From an uncultured Spirochaetaceae bacterium (GTDB taxonomy: Bacteria; Spirochaetota; Spirochaetia; Treponematales; Treponemataceae), in the NCBI GenBank assembly GCA_902766125.1, contig CACXCG010000032.1, positions 1-64,000 on the forward strand: 64,000 nucleotides of DNA, given 5' to 3'. The notes under the pieces were generated by a model, which worked only from the letters and a program-made list of their open reading frames with translations, did not search any database and had not been told where the DNA came from. Shown piece after piece: positions 36,411 through 44,142 of this stretch. The stretch's first letter is position 1. Each line of letters opens with the position of its first letter. A program made the position numbers and the translations under genes.

Positions 36411-37315
36411 GCTGCTCCTCCTGTAAGGTTCTGCATAAGAGATTGTATTCCGTTAGCTTTGTCGTAGCATAAGGCGGTTGCAAAGGGACGACCCAGAAGA
36501 ATGCACTGTGCGCCGTACGCCTGTGCAGTCAGAATGTCGTTTCTGGTTCTGATTCCGCCGTCTACCCAAATTTGACCGCAGTTTTTTTCAAGAAGCGTTT
36601 TGTGTACAGAAAGAAAATCAAAAACACTGCCTTCTTCTGTTTCGACTCTGCCTCCGTGATTTGAAACATAGATGATATCAGGCTTTAATTCACACACCAG
36701 ATCCAGATCTTCCTGTGTAAAGACTCCTTTAACTGCAAACGGAATGCCCTTTGTGTTCAGGTGTGTCTGTAATTCTTTCAGCTGAGAGGCTGTCTTTTTT
36801 TCAAGATTTACTTTGTTCCGCATGGTGATGATGTTGTAGCTGTCAATGTCAACTCCGCACGCATCCATAATTCCGTCTGCCCATTCAAGGCGTTCAAAAA
36901 TTTTTTCATTTGTATATGGCTTTATGAATACCGATGCTTTTGCGTTTTCTTTTTTTACTGCTTCTATTCCAAACTGAAGTTTTGTATCGGGACATCCGTC
37001 TCCAATAGAAAGCAGTGCACCTGCTTCTAAACACGCATGCACTAAATCTGAGTAGAAGTTTTTTTCATCTTCGTAACCGACATTTTCAACAGCGCCAGTC
37101 ATGGGAGCAAGCCGTATTGCTGCAGGCTGTCCGTTCAGTTTTGCAATTGTGTCTTCTCTCAGAGTTTTGTATGCGTCTTTCCACGCTGCACAGTTGAGTA
37201 TAAAATTTCTGTTGTGATTCGGACCACCCATACCGGGCATTTGGTCTATACAACCGTAGCCGTTGCATACTTTACAGTTACGGCATTTAAACTGAGGTTT
37301 TGTTTCCATGTCCAT
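36407..37315 (-). CDS. FMN-dependent alpha-hydroxyacid oxidase-like protein
   Basis: Product of 302 residues of the lactate/glycolate oxidase fold: [26 protein letters not shown] (catalytic His and substrate Arg), [30 protein letters not shown] (FMN phosphate site). The N-terminus bears a cysteine cluster, [12 protein letters not shown], absent from classic members, possibly a metal site. It is first in the glycerol operon, so its substrate may be lactate, glycerate or a glycerol-derived hydroxyacid; this is inference. The ATG at 37315 has no ribosome site and coincides with the predicted transcription start. Confidence 0.8.
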   Translation of the reverse strand: MDMETKPQFKCRNCKVCNGYGCIDQMPGMGGPNHNRNFILNCAAWKDAYKTLREDTIAKLNGQPAAIRLAPMTGAVENVGYEDEKNFYSDLVHACLEAGALLSIGDGCPDTKLQFGIEAVKKENAKASVFIKPYTNEKIFERLEWADGIMDACGVDIDSYNIITMRNKVNLEKKTASQLKELQTHLNTKGIPFAVKGVFTQEDLDLVCELKPDIIYVSNHGGRVETEEGSVFDFLSVHKTLLEKNCGQIWVDGGIRTRNDILTAQAYGAQCILLGRPFATALCYDKANGIQSLMQNLTGGAA

Positions 37316-37321
37316 ACATAC

Positions 37322-37330
37322 AGTATAACA
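37322..37330 (-). promoter_or_regulatory. Extended -10 promoter of the glycerol operon, leaderless
   Basis: Minus strand TGT-TATACT (37330-37322), no good -35. TATACT ends six bases before the ATG at 37315, so the predicted +1 is the A of the start codon. Confidence 0.4.
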
Positions 37331-37361
37331 GACAAATTTAAAAAATGCACGAAAAAAAGTT

Positions 37362-38255
37362 TTACAGTTTCAGTGTTCCGATTTCTTCGGTTTGGGAAGA
37401 AAATGATTTTTTGTTTTTGAAGCGGGGGCTTTGTGCATCGAGTGCATCCAGCTGTTCCTGCGTTATCTGTGAACCGGCAGTTGTTCCGTCGTAGGGATTA
37501 GGCCTGTCGTAGGGAGTTGCCATGGGACGCGGTGTGGTTCCGCTTGACTGATAGGTTCTGGTCTGAACAGGTTTTTCTTCTTCTGCATCTGATGCTGCCT
37601 TTCGTTTTGTGCCTGCCTTTGGTGCAACCAGTAAACCGAAAAGACTTCCGCTTATGCCTGCTGCAAGACTGGTAAAGGTGCTTACGTTCCGCTGCATGAA
37701 GGAAATAAAGGCAATGCTTGAAGTGCGGGTTGAAGTTGTAAAGTGTAACGATGCGCTGTACATCTGCTGTGCAAGGAACATGACAAACAGAAGAATCCAG
37801 GTAATCTGAATCTGTTTCTGTTCAAGTCCGTGAAGAATTGCAAGCAGAATCAGCATAAAAACAAAAGCTGACTGTCCGGTAAGACTCTGCGGAATAAGAC
37901 ATGCGTTGAGAACTCCGGAAATAAATGTACAAAGTACTGCCATGAGTGCAAGCATTGCAGAGCCGTAGCGTTCTTCCATCTGTGGACCTAAAAGCAAAAT
38001 GAATACAGAACTGATCAACACTGAATCCCAGGAACTGCTTCCAAACAGATGGGTAACCAGACGTATATATTCAGCGGCAGAAGAAAAGACAAACGGAATG
38101 TCGCTTGAAGCGTTTCCGTGGCAGGTAAAAGCTGCTGCAATAAGGCTTCCTTTGAATGCAATGCTGTCCAGTAAAAAAATAAAGAGCATAGCAATGACTA
38201 TTGAAAGTGAAACAGGAGCGTTGTAATCAATCTTATATGAGGATTTTTTTGCCAT
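37362..38255 (-). CDS. Rhomboid-like membrane protein, probably catalytically inactive
   Basis: Product of 297 residues with about six membrane helices. RLVTHLFGSSSWDSVLISSVFILLLGPQMEERYGS (about 65-99) matches the rhomboid segment before TM2-TM3. The catalytic GxSG becomes G127-Q-S129-A, and no histidine is present in the last helix (AAGISGSLFGLLV, about 198-210), where active rhomboids have AH..G. It looks like a pseudoprotease. The C-terminal 85 residues are a polar cytoplasmic tail. Separate transcript with a perfect -35. Confidence 0.65.
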   Translation of the reverse strand: MAKKSSYKIDYNAPVSLSIVIAMLFIFLLDSIAFKGSLIAAAFTCHGNASSDIPFVFSSAAEYIRLVTHLFGSSSWDSVLISSVFILLLGPQMEERYGSAMLALMAVLCTFISGVLNACLIPQSLTGQSAFVFMLILLAILHGLEQKQIQITWILLFVMFLAQQMYSASLHFTTSTRTSSIAFISFMQRNVSTFTSLAAGISGSLFGLLVAPKAGTKRKAASDAEEEKPVQTRTYQSSGTTPRPMATPYDRPNPYDGTTAGSQITQEQLDALDAQSPRFKNKKSFSSQTEEIGTLKL

Positions 38256-38261
38256 ACACTC

Positions 38262-38290
38262 AGTGTAAAGCCAAACACCTGATTTGTCAA
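38262..38290 (-). promoter_or_regulatory. Strong predicted leaderless promoter of the rhomboid-like gene
   Basis: Minus strand TTGACA (38290-38285, perfect), 17-base spacer, TACACT (38267-38262), then exactly six bases to the ATG at 38255. Predicted +1 is the A of ATG. The -35 overlaps the last codons of the upstream HAD gene. Confidence 0.6.
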
Positions 38291-38952
38291 AAATTTTCTG
38301 TGGTGCCGGTAAGCAGTTTTTGTGCTAGTTCCGTTACTTCCCGCGAACCGGATACAAGGACTGCTCCCATGCCCAGTGAAAGCGGAAGTGCAAGGTCTAT
38401 GTCGTAACGGTCACCGACTGCAATGCTGTGTTCGTAGTCTGTGCCTGCAAGATTAAGCGCTGCGTCTATGATACCTTTGTCAGGTTTTGATTTGTAACAG
38501 GTATCCAGTCCCACTATGTCAGGAAGAATTGTATCTAAGCCAACTGCTTTAAGTGTCCGTCGCGCTGCCGGTACGGGATTGTTTGTTACGCATACGAGAG
38601 TGATTTTTTTCCTGAGCTCTGAAAGTGTCTGTATAAGATCTGTGTCAGGAGTAAGATAGTTCTCCGGGGTAAGCAGGTTGTTGCGCCAGTTTATGCTTGT
38701 CTGAATGTCAACGCCGAATGCAGTAAAGGCATTTCCCAAGCTGATTTTTTTTCCGCCGTGTTCTTCTGACCATTTTTTGCGGTATGCCTGAATCATGTCG
38801 CGTGCCTGCTGTTCTGTCATGTCGTGAAGATGAGCGTAGTGCCGTACCTGTACGTCTACCTGTTCTGCAACATATGCGTCACTGGTGTACAGCGTTCCGT
38901 CAATGTCAAAGAGTATGGCATGAATGTCTTCTGGCAAACGGTAGATGGTCAT
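38287..38952 (-). CDS. HAD-superfamily hydrolase
   Basis: Product of 221 residues. HAD motif I is ILFDIDGTLYT (about 14-24), motif II TLVCVTNNP (about 110), motif III Lys in YKSKPDKG, motif IV IAVGDRYDIDLALPLSLGM. A helical cap lies between motifs I and II, as in pyrimidine/sugar-phosphate phosphatases. Substrate unknown. ATG 38952 overlaps the FGGY kinase stop and has AAGGAAAG upstream. Third gene of prs-FGGY-HAD. Confidence 0.85.
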   Translation of the reverse strand: MTIYRLPEDIHAILFDIDGTLYTSDAYVAEQVDVQVRHYAHLHDMTEQQARDMIQAYRKKWSEEHGGKKISLGNAFTAFGVDIQTSINWRNNLLTPENYLTPDTDLIQTLSELRKKITLVCVTNNPVPAARRTLKAVGLDTILPDIVGLDTCYKSKPDKGIIDAALNLAGTDYEHSIAVGDRYDIDLALPLSLGMGAVLVSGSREVTELAQKLLTGTTENF

Positions 38953-40184
38953 GCGTCTTTCCTTTTGCACAGTCGGTCGGCTGCTTCAGGTATGCTTTTG
39001 AAGATTCCTATGCCGCACAATGCAAACATGGCATCTCCAATCAGTTCTGCGTCAGTGCAAAGCGGTGTGTGAACTTCAAGTCCTGTTATGCTGCTTTTGT
39101 ATGCATTCCATTCTGCGTTAGAAGCCTGACCGCCGGTTACGGTAAGTGCGTGGGGAACTTCTATGCCGGACTGTTGTGCCGCTTCGGTAAGTGTCTGTAC
39201 TGCGTCTTTAATCTGATTGCTTATGTCGCGGATAAAATCTTTTCCCTGCGCAAGAACAGCACTGTCGGTTATGGTGTGTGCATTTTCGTCTTCGGTTAAC
39301 AGCTGGTGTACAATGTCTGCATGGGTAACTGCATGTCCTTCGGTGCGTTCTACCAGATCACGGTATGCTGCAAAACGTGAGCCTGTGTCGGGAAGCAGGA
39401 CACTTGCGTTCCATAGTCCCGGAATGACAGAAGGCAGCGTTCGGATTTTCGGGTGAGTAAGCGGTTTGTTTGTGCACAGATTTATTCCTTCGCTTGAACC
39501 TGCTCTGTCGCAGAGTTTTCCTTCCTGTAACGTATTTGTGCCAACAAGAGCCGCTACAAAGTCTGGAGCGCCTGCAAAAACAGGAAGATCAACAAGGTCA
39601 GAGGGACATGACCTGCATGAGCAGTGAAGCCCCCCTAAAAAAGTTCCCGGAGCAACAAACGGCGGAAGTTTACTCATGTCAAATTTCTGTTCTGCAGCAA
39701 AGGCATCACCTTCTGTCCAGTAGGCGGAAATGTATCGTTCTTCGGGAAGTATGGTAACTGCACGTCCTGTCAGCTGCCACAGCAAAAATTCCGGTCCGCT
39801 GAACATCCACCTGCTTATGCGATAGGACAGAAAAAACTGTTCCTTAAAAAATGCGAGCCGCGGTAAAAAAAGTGATTTGGTTGAAACTGAACTTTCTAAT
39901 TGAAATGGTGTTTTCCATAACAGCGTGGTGCCGTCTTCGCTTACAACAGTTGGACCGTTACCGCTTATGCAGACTGCATCTGGTGCAAATGAAATGCTTC
40001 TTGCGGAACACGAACTGCGCATCTTTTCTACTGCCTTGAAAAATGCAGAAAGCCACTCCGTTGAGGCGTGGCTTGTTCCGTACAGAATAAAGGGTATTCT
40101 GCTTTGTGCAAGAGGTAAGCCGTCTTCGTTGATGAGGGCGGCTTTAAGGGATGAAGTGCCTATATCAGCGCTCAGTACCGTCAT
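38949..40184 (-). CDS. FGGY-family carbohydrate kinase (short form)
   Basis: Product of 411 residues, shorter than the usual ~500. N-terminal ATPase fold VLSADIGTSSLKAALI, CISGNGPTVVSEDG; VFAGAPDFVAALVGTNTLQEGKLCDRAGSSEG holds the catalytic Asp; C-terminal TVTGGQASNAEWNAYK. It probably phosphorylates a pentose/pentulose or polyol; the specific sugar is unknown. Its ATG lies 20 bases inside the 3' end of prs, so both are co-transcribed. A link between sugar kinase, PRPP synthesis and a phosphatase is suggestive of pentose salvage, but this is inference. Confidence 0.8.
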   Translation of the reverse strand: MTVLSADIGTSSLKAALINEDGLPLAQSRIPFILYGTSHASTEWLSAFFKAVEKMRSSCSARSISFAPDAVCISGNGPTVVSEDGTTLLWKTPFQLESSVSTKSLFLPRLAFFKEQFFLSYRISRWMFSGPEFLLWQLTGRAVTILPEERYISAYWTEGDAFAAEQKFDMSKLPPFVAPGTFLGGLHCSCRSCPSDLVDLPVFAGAPDFVAALVGTNTLQEGKLCDRAGSSEGINLCTNKPLTHPKIRTLPSVIPGLWNASVLLPDTGSRFAAYRDLVERTEGHAVTHADIVHQLLTEDENAHTITDSAVLAQGKDFIRDISNQIKDAVQTLTEAAQQSGIEVPHALTVTGGQASNAEWNAYKSSITGLEVHTPLCTDAELIGDAMFALCGIGIFKSIPEAADRLCKRKDA

Positions 40185-41430
40185 TGCCCTTTTCGTTCTT
40201 GCTTGCTTTAATCATTTTGTCGATGATTGAGCGGTTGTCCAGAAGATCACTCAGTGACTGTCCGTGATGCAATCTGGTGATTACGTTTGCAAACAGTCCG
40301 CTTACGTTGGTGCTGATGTACCATTCGCGTTTGAGCAGGTCTTCGTGGTAAACGGCGTTTGTTCCGATGATGCGGTAGAACAAACCTTTCTTGTATGCTT
40401 CGTCAAACAGTTCAACTGCGTTTCCGGTAAAGAAGGGAAGACTGATTGCAGCAATAACTTTTGTTGCTCCCTGTTCGTGCAGGTATTCCATAGCCTTAAG
40501 CAGGGTTCCACCGGTTCCCAGCATGTCGTCTGCAAGGAATGCAACTTTGCCGCGTACATCACCCAGAAGTTTTATGCTCTTGATGTTAGTGCTTTTTGCA
40601 TCCTGAGTTACAACAGAGTAGTCTCTCTCTTTGTAGATCATGGCAAGCGGTTTTTTAAGACCGGTTGCATAGAACTTGTTGCGGTCAATAGCACCTGTGT
40701 CAGGGCTTACTACAACCAGATCTTCTTCTGCAAAGTCTACGATGCGTGACAGTTCGCGGATAATCTGATAGCTTGCGTGCAGGTTTTCAAGATGTGTATG
40801 TGCAAAGGCATTGATGATTTCGCGTGAGTGAATGTCCAGCGTAATGATGCGGTCAACTTCCATGCTTTCATAGATGTGACCTAAGAGAGCTGCGGTAAGA
40901 CCTTCGCGTCCCTTCTTTTTGTGCTGGCGGCTGTAGGGGTAAACCGGAAGTACCAGAGTAATCTGGCGTGCTCCTGCCTGTCTTACGGTATCAATGGTAC
41001 ACAGAAGACTCATGACGTGATCGTTGACAGAAAGACGCATCTGGTTTTTGCCGTCGTTCAGTGTCAGCATTTCATGGTTTTCTACATCCTGAAAGATAAA
41101 GACATCTTTGTCGCGGATACATTCATTGATTTCTGCCTTGAATTCGCCGTTGGCAAAGTAAGTGAACCGTGCGTTGACTTTGAAAACCGGAGGACGGTAT
41201 TTGTCGATTGCACCTTTGACACAAAGATCACTGGTACGCAGGTCGTTGTCAAGATTGATCTGCTGAACAAGCTTATCCTTGTCCATTCCGTAGCGTTTTG
41301 CGATAACATCGTTCTTAAGCGTAAAGCGATGTTTGTACATGTGGCGCAAATGAGTGATTACTTCGTTTGCAAAAGACTCTCCACCGGGACAAGCGACCAC
41401 TGCCAGGTCAGTCGGTTCAGAATACGGCAT
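40165..41430 (-). CDS. prs: Ribose-phosphate pyrophosphokinase, long spirochaete-type form
   Basis: Product of 421 residues, about 100 longer than bacterial Prs. Core motifs: FANGEFKAEINECIRDKDVF (about 92-111), LVLPVYPYSRQ, ITLDIHSREI, VVSPDTGAIDRNK and the PRPP loop FLADDMLGTGGTL (about 310). An insert of ~60 residues (about 30-88) separates the first strand from the FANGEF motif. It makes PRPP from ribose-5-phosphate and ATP. AAGGGGA lies upstream of the ATG. Confidence 0.92.
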   Translation of the reverse strand: MPYSEPTDLAVVACPGGESFANEVITHLRHMYKHRFTLKNDVIAKRYGMDKDKLVQQINLDNDLRTSDLCVKGAIDKYRPPVFKVNARFTYFANGEFKAEINECIRDKDVFIFQDVENHEMLTLNDGKNQMRLSVNDHVMSLLCTIDTVRQAGARQITLVLPVYPYSRQHKKKGREGLTAALLGHIYESMEVDRIITLDIHSREIINAFAHTHLENLHASYQIIRELSRIVDFAEEDLVVVSPDTGAIDRNKFYATGLKKPLAMIYKERDYSVVTQDAKSTNIKSIKLLGDVRGKVAFLADDMLGTGGTLLKAMEYLHEQGATKVIAAISLPFFTGNAVELFDEAYKKGLFYRIIGTNAVYHEDLLKREWYISTNVSGLFANVITRLHHGQSLSDLLDNRSIIDKMIKASKNEKGNDGTER

Positions 41431-41459
41431 TTGATTCCCCTTGTAAAAATCGATGCCTC

Positions 41460-41488
41460 ATTGTAGCGAATTTGACAGGGGAATTCAA
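41460..41488 (-). promoter_or_regulatory. Predicted promoter of the prs-FGGY-HAD operon
   Basis: Minus strand TTGAAT (41488-41483), 17-base spacer, TACAAT (41465-41460). Predicted start near 41453, a leader of about 23 bases. Confidence 0.5.
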
Positions 41489-41497
41489 GGGTGGTGT

Positions 41498-42574
41498 TTA
41501 TTGGGCAAAATGGTCTTTTTTCTGCTTTTCCTGCTCAAGCTCGGTGACAAACAGGAAGAAATGGTCTTCTATAGTGCGTTTGGGACCGGGAAGATGCAGT
41601 CTCTGCCGAGCGCGGGCGTTATCCCTCCGGACGGTATACAGCAGGTAGAAATCGCGGTAGTCAAGGCTGATGTCGGTTTTGACGCGTTCTCCCAGATACT
41701 TGCTTACTTCATCACGACCAATTGATTTAATGCCCTGTCCGGTCAGGATAGAGCGTAGTTTTACAATCTGTTCATGCGAAAGACCAAACAGAAACTCTTC
41801 CATTGCCTGAGTAACATCTTCGTCACCAAGCCGAGCTTTGATAAAGGCAGCCCAGGTGTCATCAAGCTGAATGCTGATGAGCAGAAGTTCGCTGGTGCCC
41901 ATCATGGTGCCGAATGCAGGAGCCAGAGTGCGGCGTGCTTCCCAAATTGAACGGAGTGTCGGTGCAACATCATTTATTGTCTGGTCAGAGCGGTGTTCCC
42001 ACAGAATCAGAAGAGAAAAGGCAAACTGTTTGCGCAGTTCCAGCGGTAAGGTTTTTTCGCGGATGAGTGTAAGGTATACGTCTTCTGCCATGAGGGTAAA
42101 CATCATGGAAACGGTTTCGTCGTCATATTCGCGGATTGCTTTTTCGTCCAGTTTGGTGTACAGGCGCGCAAGCTTTGACATTGAATAGAATGTATGCGTT
42201 TTTGCAACAAGGAATCCCTTACCCAGAATTGCTTTTGACGGCATGTGTAACAGGGTGTCTCCGTCTTCAGGGTAGGAAATAAGGCTGTCTACCAACGCTT
42301 CCTGTGTGCGTACCGAAGAAGTAAGCTGTGAGCGCTCCAAAAGGGAAGGGAAGTTTGCGATTGCCTTTGCCAGTTGTTCTACGTCGCGAAGTCTGTCTTC
42401 CAGTCCGTCAACACGTTCCGGTGCGTTTTTGTGCAGTGCATCAAGCAGCTGTTTGACCAAAAACTTCTGGTGAGGCGTAAGGATGATAATGCCGGTCTGA
42501 ATTGCATTCTGTTCAAGTTCTTCTTTATCAAAGAATGTATCTATGCTGACCGACTGAAATTCAGTTTGTTCCAT
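41498..42574 (-). CDS. Conserved-looking helical protein, function unknown
   Basis: Product of 358 residues, soluble, almost wholly helical by eye, rich in Leu/Glu/Arg, with no signal peptide or membrane segment. Notable segments: TPHQKFLVKQLLDALHKNAPERVDGLEDRLRDVEQL near the N-terminus, and a C-terminal FGLSHEQIVKLRSILTGQGIKSIGRDEVSKYLGERVKTD. I do not recognise a family. It is followed by prs after a promoter-bearing gap and preceded by a cluster of palindromes; no clear promoter or strong ribosome site is seen. Confidence 0.75.
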   Translation of the reverse strand: MEQTEFQSVSIDTFFDKEELEQNAIQTGIIILTPHQKFLVKQLLDALHKNAPERVDGLEDRLRDVEQLAKAIANFPSLLERSQLTSSVRTQEALVDSLISYPEDGDTLLHMPSKAILGKGFLVAKTHTFYSMSKLARLYTKLDEKAIREYDDETVSMMFTLMAEDVYLTLIREKTLPLELRKQFAFSLLILWEHRSDQTINDVAPTLRSIWEARRTLAPAFGTMMGTSELLLISIQLDDTWAAFIKARLGDEDVTQAMEEFLFGLSHEQIVKLRSILTGQGIKSIGRDEVSKYLGERVKTDISLDYRDFYLLYTVRRDNARARQRLHLPGPKRTIEDHFFLFVTELEQEKQKKDHFAQ

Positions 42575-42586
42575 CGCAAAAAAAGC

Positions 42587-42725
42587 CTGACGAATATAAA
42601 ATCACACGGCGGTAAACCACGGAGCGGCATGGAAGCCGCGTCATAAGCTTACCATTGCAACCTGCAAGATTTTACAAAGTAAAATCTTGACGAATATGAA
42701 ATCACATGGATGTGATTTCATATTC
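42587..42725. repeat. Cluster of palindromes and a 22-bp direct repeat spaced 100 bp
   Basis: A 22-base unit at 42588-42609 recurs at 42688-42709 with two differences. Between and around them: GCGGC-ATGGAA-GCCGC; an 11-bp stem CAAGATTTTAC-AAA-GTAAAATCTTG (42665-42689); and a 15-bp perfect stem, left arm GAATATGAAATCACA (42692-42706), loop TGGA, right arm 42711-42725, which contains the stop codon of the ACT-domain gene. None is followed by a T-tract. It resembles an intergenic REP-like or MITE-like element. Confidence 0.75.
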
Positions 42726-42987
42726 TATGCATTGTTGAGAATACCTTCTCGTTCATGACATTTACTTCTACACCCATGTCTTTACAGACTTCTGCAAGTT
42801 CTTTACGTATAGAATCAATGTCCGTATCAGCGTTAGAAAAATCTGTCATCATCATCATGACAAAATTTCCGCTTAAAATTGTCTGAGTAATGTCGTCTAT
42901 GTTGATGGAATGCTGTGCAAGGTATGCTGAAACCTTAGCAATAATACCGACACGATCTCCACCCACGACAGTGATAATTGCCTTCAT
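42718..42987 (-). CDS. ACT-domain protein (UPF0237 family)
   Basis: Product of 89 residues, a single ACT domain: MKAIITVVGGDRVGIIAKVSAYLAQHSINIDDITQTIL, with the family-typical ending VFSTMHRI. UPF0237 proteins are presumed small-molecule sensors; ligand and target are unknown. The ATG at 42987 lacks a ribosome site and coincides with the predicted transcription start. The TGA stop is embedded in the left-hand palindrome of the adjacent repeat cluster. Confidence 0.88.
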   Translation of the reverse strand: MKAIITVVGGDRVGIIAKVSAYLAQHSINIDDITQTILSGNFVMMMMTDFSNADTDIDSIRKELAEVCKDMGVEVNVMNEKVFSTMHRI

Positions 42988-42993
42988 ACAATA

Positions 42994-43022
42994 AGTGTAC
43001 CACAGCCTTTGTGTGCTGTCTA
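42994..43022 (-). promoter_or_regulatory. Predicted leaderless promoter of the ACT-domain gene
   Basis: Minus strand TAGACA (43022-43017), 17-base spacer, TACACT (42999-42994), then six bases to the ATG at 42987; predicted +1 is the A of ATG. The remaining gap to the tRNA genes (43023-43231) shows no other convincing feature. Confidence 0.55.
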
Positions 43023-43231
43023 GAGTTAAACTGCTTGATTTTATAGAGAGAAAGACATTAAAAGAATGGTGTTCGGGAAAGACAGCGATTGTATGTGTGT
43101 ACGGACACTGCATATTTGTAAAGGGGATACATATTATTCTTATATCACGCCTTTGCATGATTTGCTGACATTTTGCTAACACGACAGGGCTTTGGTACTT
43201 GTAAATTGTTATTTTATAAGGACTTAGCACG

Positions 43232-43304
<73 letters not shown>

Positions 43305-43310
43305 AAGGAT

Positions 43311-43384
43311 TGGACGATGACGGGATCGAACCGCCGACATTCTGGGTGTAAACCAGACGCTCGTACCAGCTGAGCTAATCGTCC
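43311..43384 (-). tRNA. tRNA-Val (anticodon TAC)
   Basis: Cloverleaf of 74 bases: acceptor GGACGAT/ATCGTCC fully paired, D-stem GCTC/GAGC, anticodon stem TCTGG/CCAGA with loop TTTACAC, T-loop TTCGATC, discriminator A. CCA not encoded. Confidence 0.95.
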
Positions 43385-43396
43385 AAAAGTAAGTAG

Positions 43397-43425
43397 ACTA
43401 TATCGCAAACGATTGCTTTGGTCAA
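43397..43425 (-). promoter_or_regulatory. Promoter of the tRNA-Val/tRNA-Pro unit
   Basis: Minus strand TTGACC (43425-43420), 17-base spacer, TATAGT (43402-43397). Predicted start near 43390, six bases before the mature tRNA-Val 5' end. Confidence 0.65.
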
Positions 43426-43455
43426 GTACTTTGCAGAAAAAACGTGAAAAAATTT

Positions 43456-44142
43456 TCAGCGGGTTAAATCCCGTATTACTTCAGATGCAAGCAGAAGACC
43501 TGCTGCCGACGGAACAAAGGCTGTGCTTCCGGGAACCTGTTGTCCTTTTGCTTCGGGAACAGGGGGTTCTGTAGAAAAGACAACTTTCACATCCGTAAGG
43601 TTTCGGGCCTTGCATTCCCTTCGCATGACACGTGCTAACGGACAGACGCTTGTCTGAGAAATATCTGCAACGCGGAAGGACATGGGGTCAAGTTTGTTTC
43701 CTGCACCCATACAGCAGATTATTGGTACACCGCTTTCTTTTGCCTGTTCAATCAGCTGAAGTTTTGCGGCAACCGTATCTACTGCATCAACCACATAATC
43801 GTACTTGGAAAAATCAAACTGATCTTTTGTTTCGGGAAGATAAAAACAGCGGAAGGTGTTTACCTGTGCATCAGGATTTATGTCACAAATCCGTTTTTTC
43901 ATGACGTCAACTTTATATTTTCCAATCGTGCTGTGAAGGGCAATAATCTGACGGTTTAAGTTGGTAAGCGAAACAGTATCACTGTCAATCAGGTCAAATT
44001 TTCCGACACCGCTTCGGGCAAGTGCTTCCGCAACATATCCTCCGACTCCGCCAACACCAAAGATTGCAATGTGACAGTGAGCAAGTGTTTCAAGTGCTTT
44101 TTTCCCTAACAGCATTTGTGTTCGTTCAAACTGCGATTCCAT
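43456..44142 (-). CDS. tcdA: tRNA threonylcarbamoyladenosine dehydratase (TcdA/CsdL)
   Basis: Product of 228 residues of the E1-like ThiF/MoeB fold: IAIFGVGGVGGYVAEALARSGVG (about 25-47), DLIDSDTVSLTNLNRQ, YDYVVDAVDTVAAKLQLI, and the C-terminal VFVPSAAGLLLASEV. Length and the QMLLGKKALETL start match TcdA, which converts t6A37 of tRNAs to its cyclic form. The ATG overlaps the mutS2 stop by one base. Confidence 0.87.
   Translation of the reverse strand: MESQFERTQMLLGKKALETLAHCHIAIFGVGGVGGYVAEALARSGVGKFDLIDSDTVSLTNLNRQIIALHSTIGKYKVDVMKKRICDINPDAQVNTFRCFYLPETKDQFDFSKYDYVVDAVDTVAAKLQLIEQAKESGVPIICCMGAGNKLDPMSFRVADISQTSVCPLARVMRRECKARNLTDVKVVFSTEPPVPEAKGQQVPGSTAFVPSAAGLLLASEVIRDLTR

Noticed and set aside
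42665-42725. Stem-loops read as a rho-independent terminator for the ACT-domain gene
   Set aside because: On the minus strand neither stem is followed by a run of T, and the stems are A/T-rich; a repeat element explains the cluster better.
42988-43231. Short plus-strand ORF and a possible phage attachment site beside the tRNA genes
   Set aside because: The ORF (~35 codons) has no ribosome site or recognisable motif, and no integrase or duplicated tRNA 3' end is visible.
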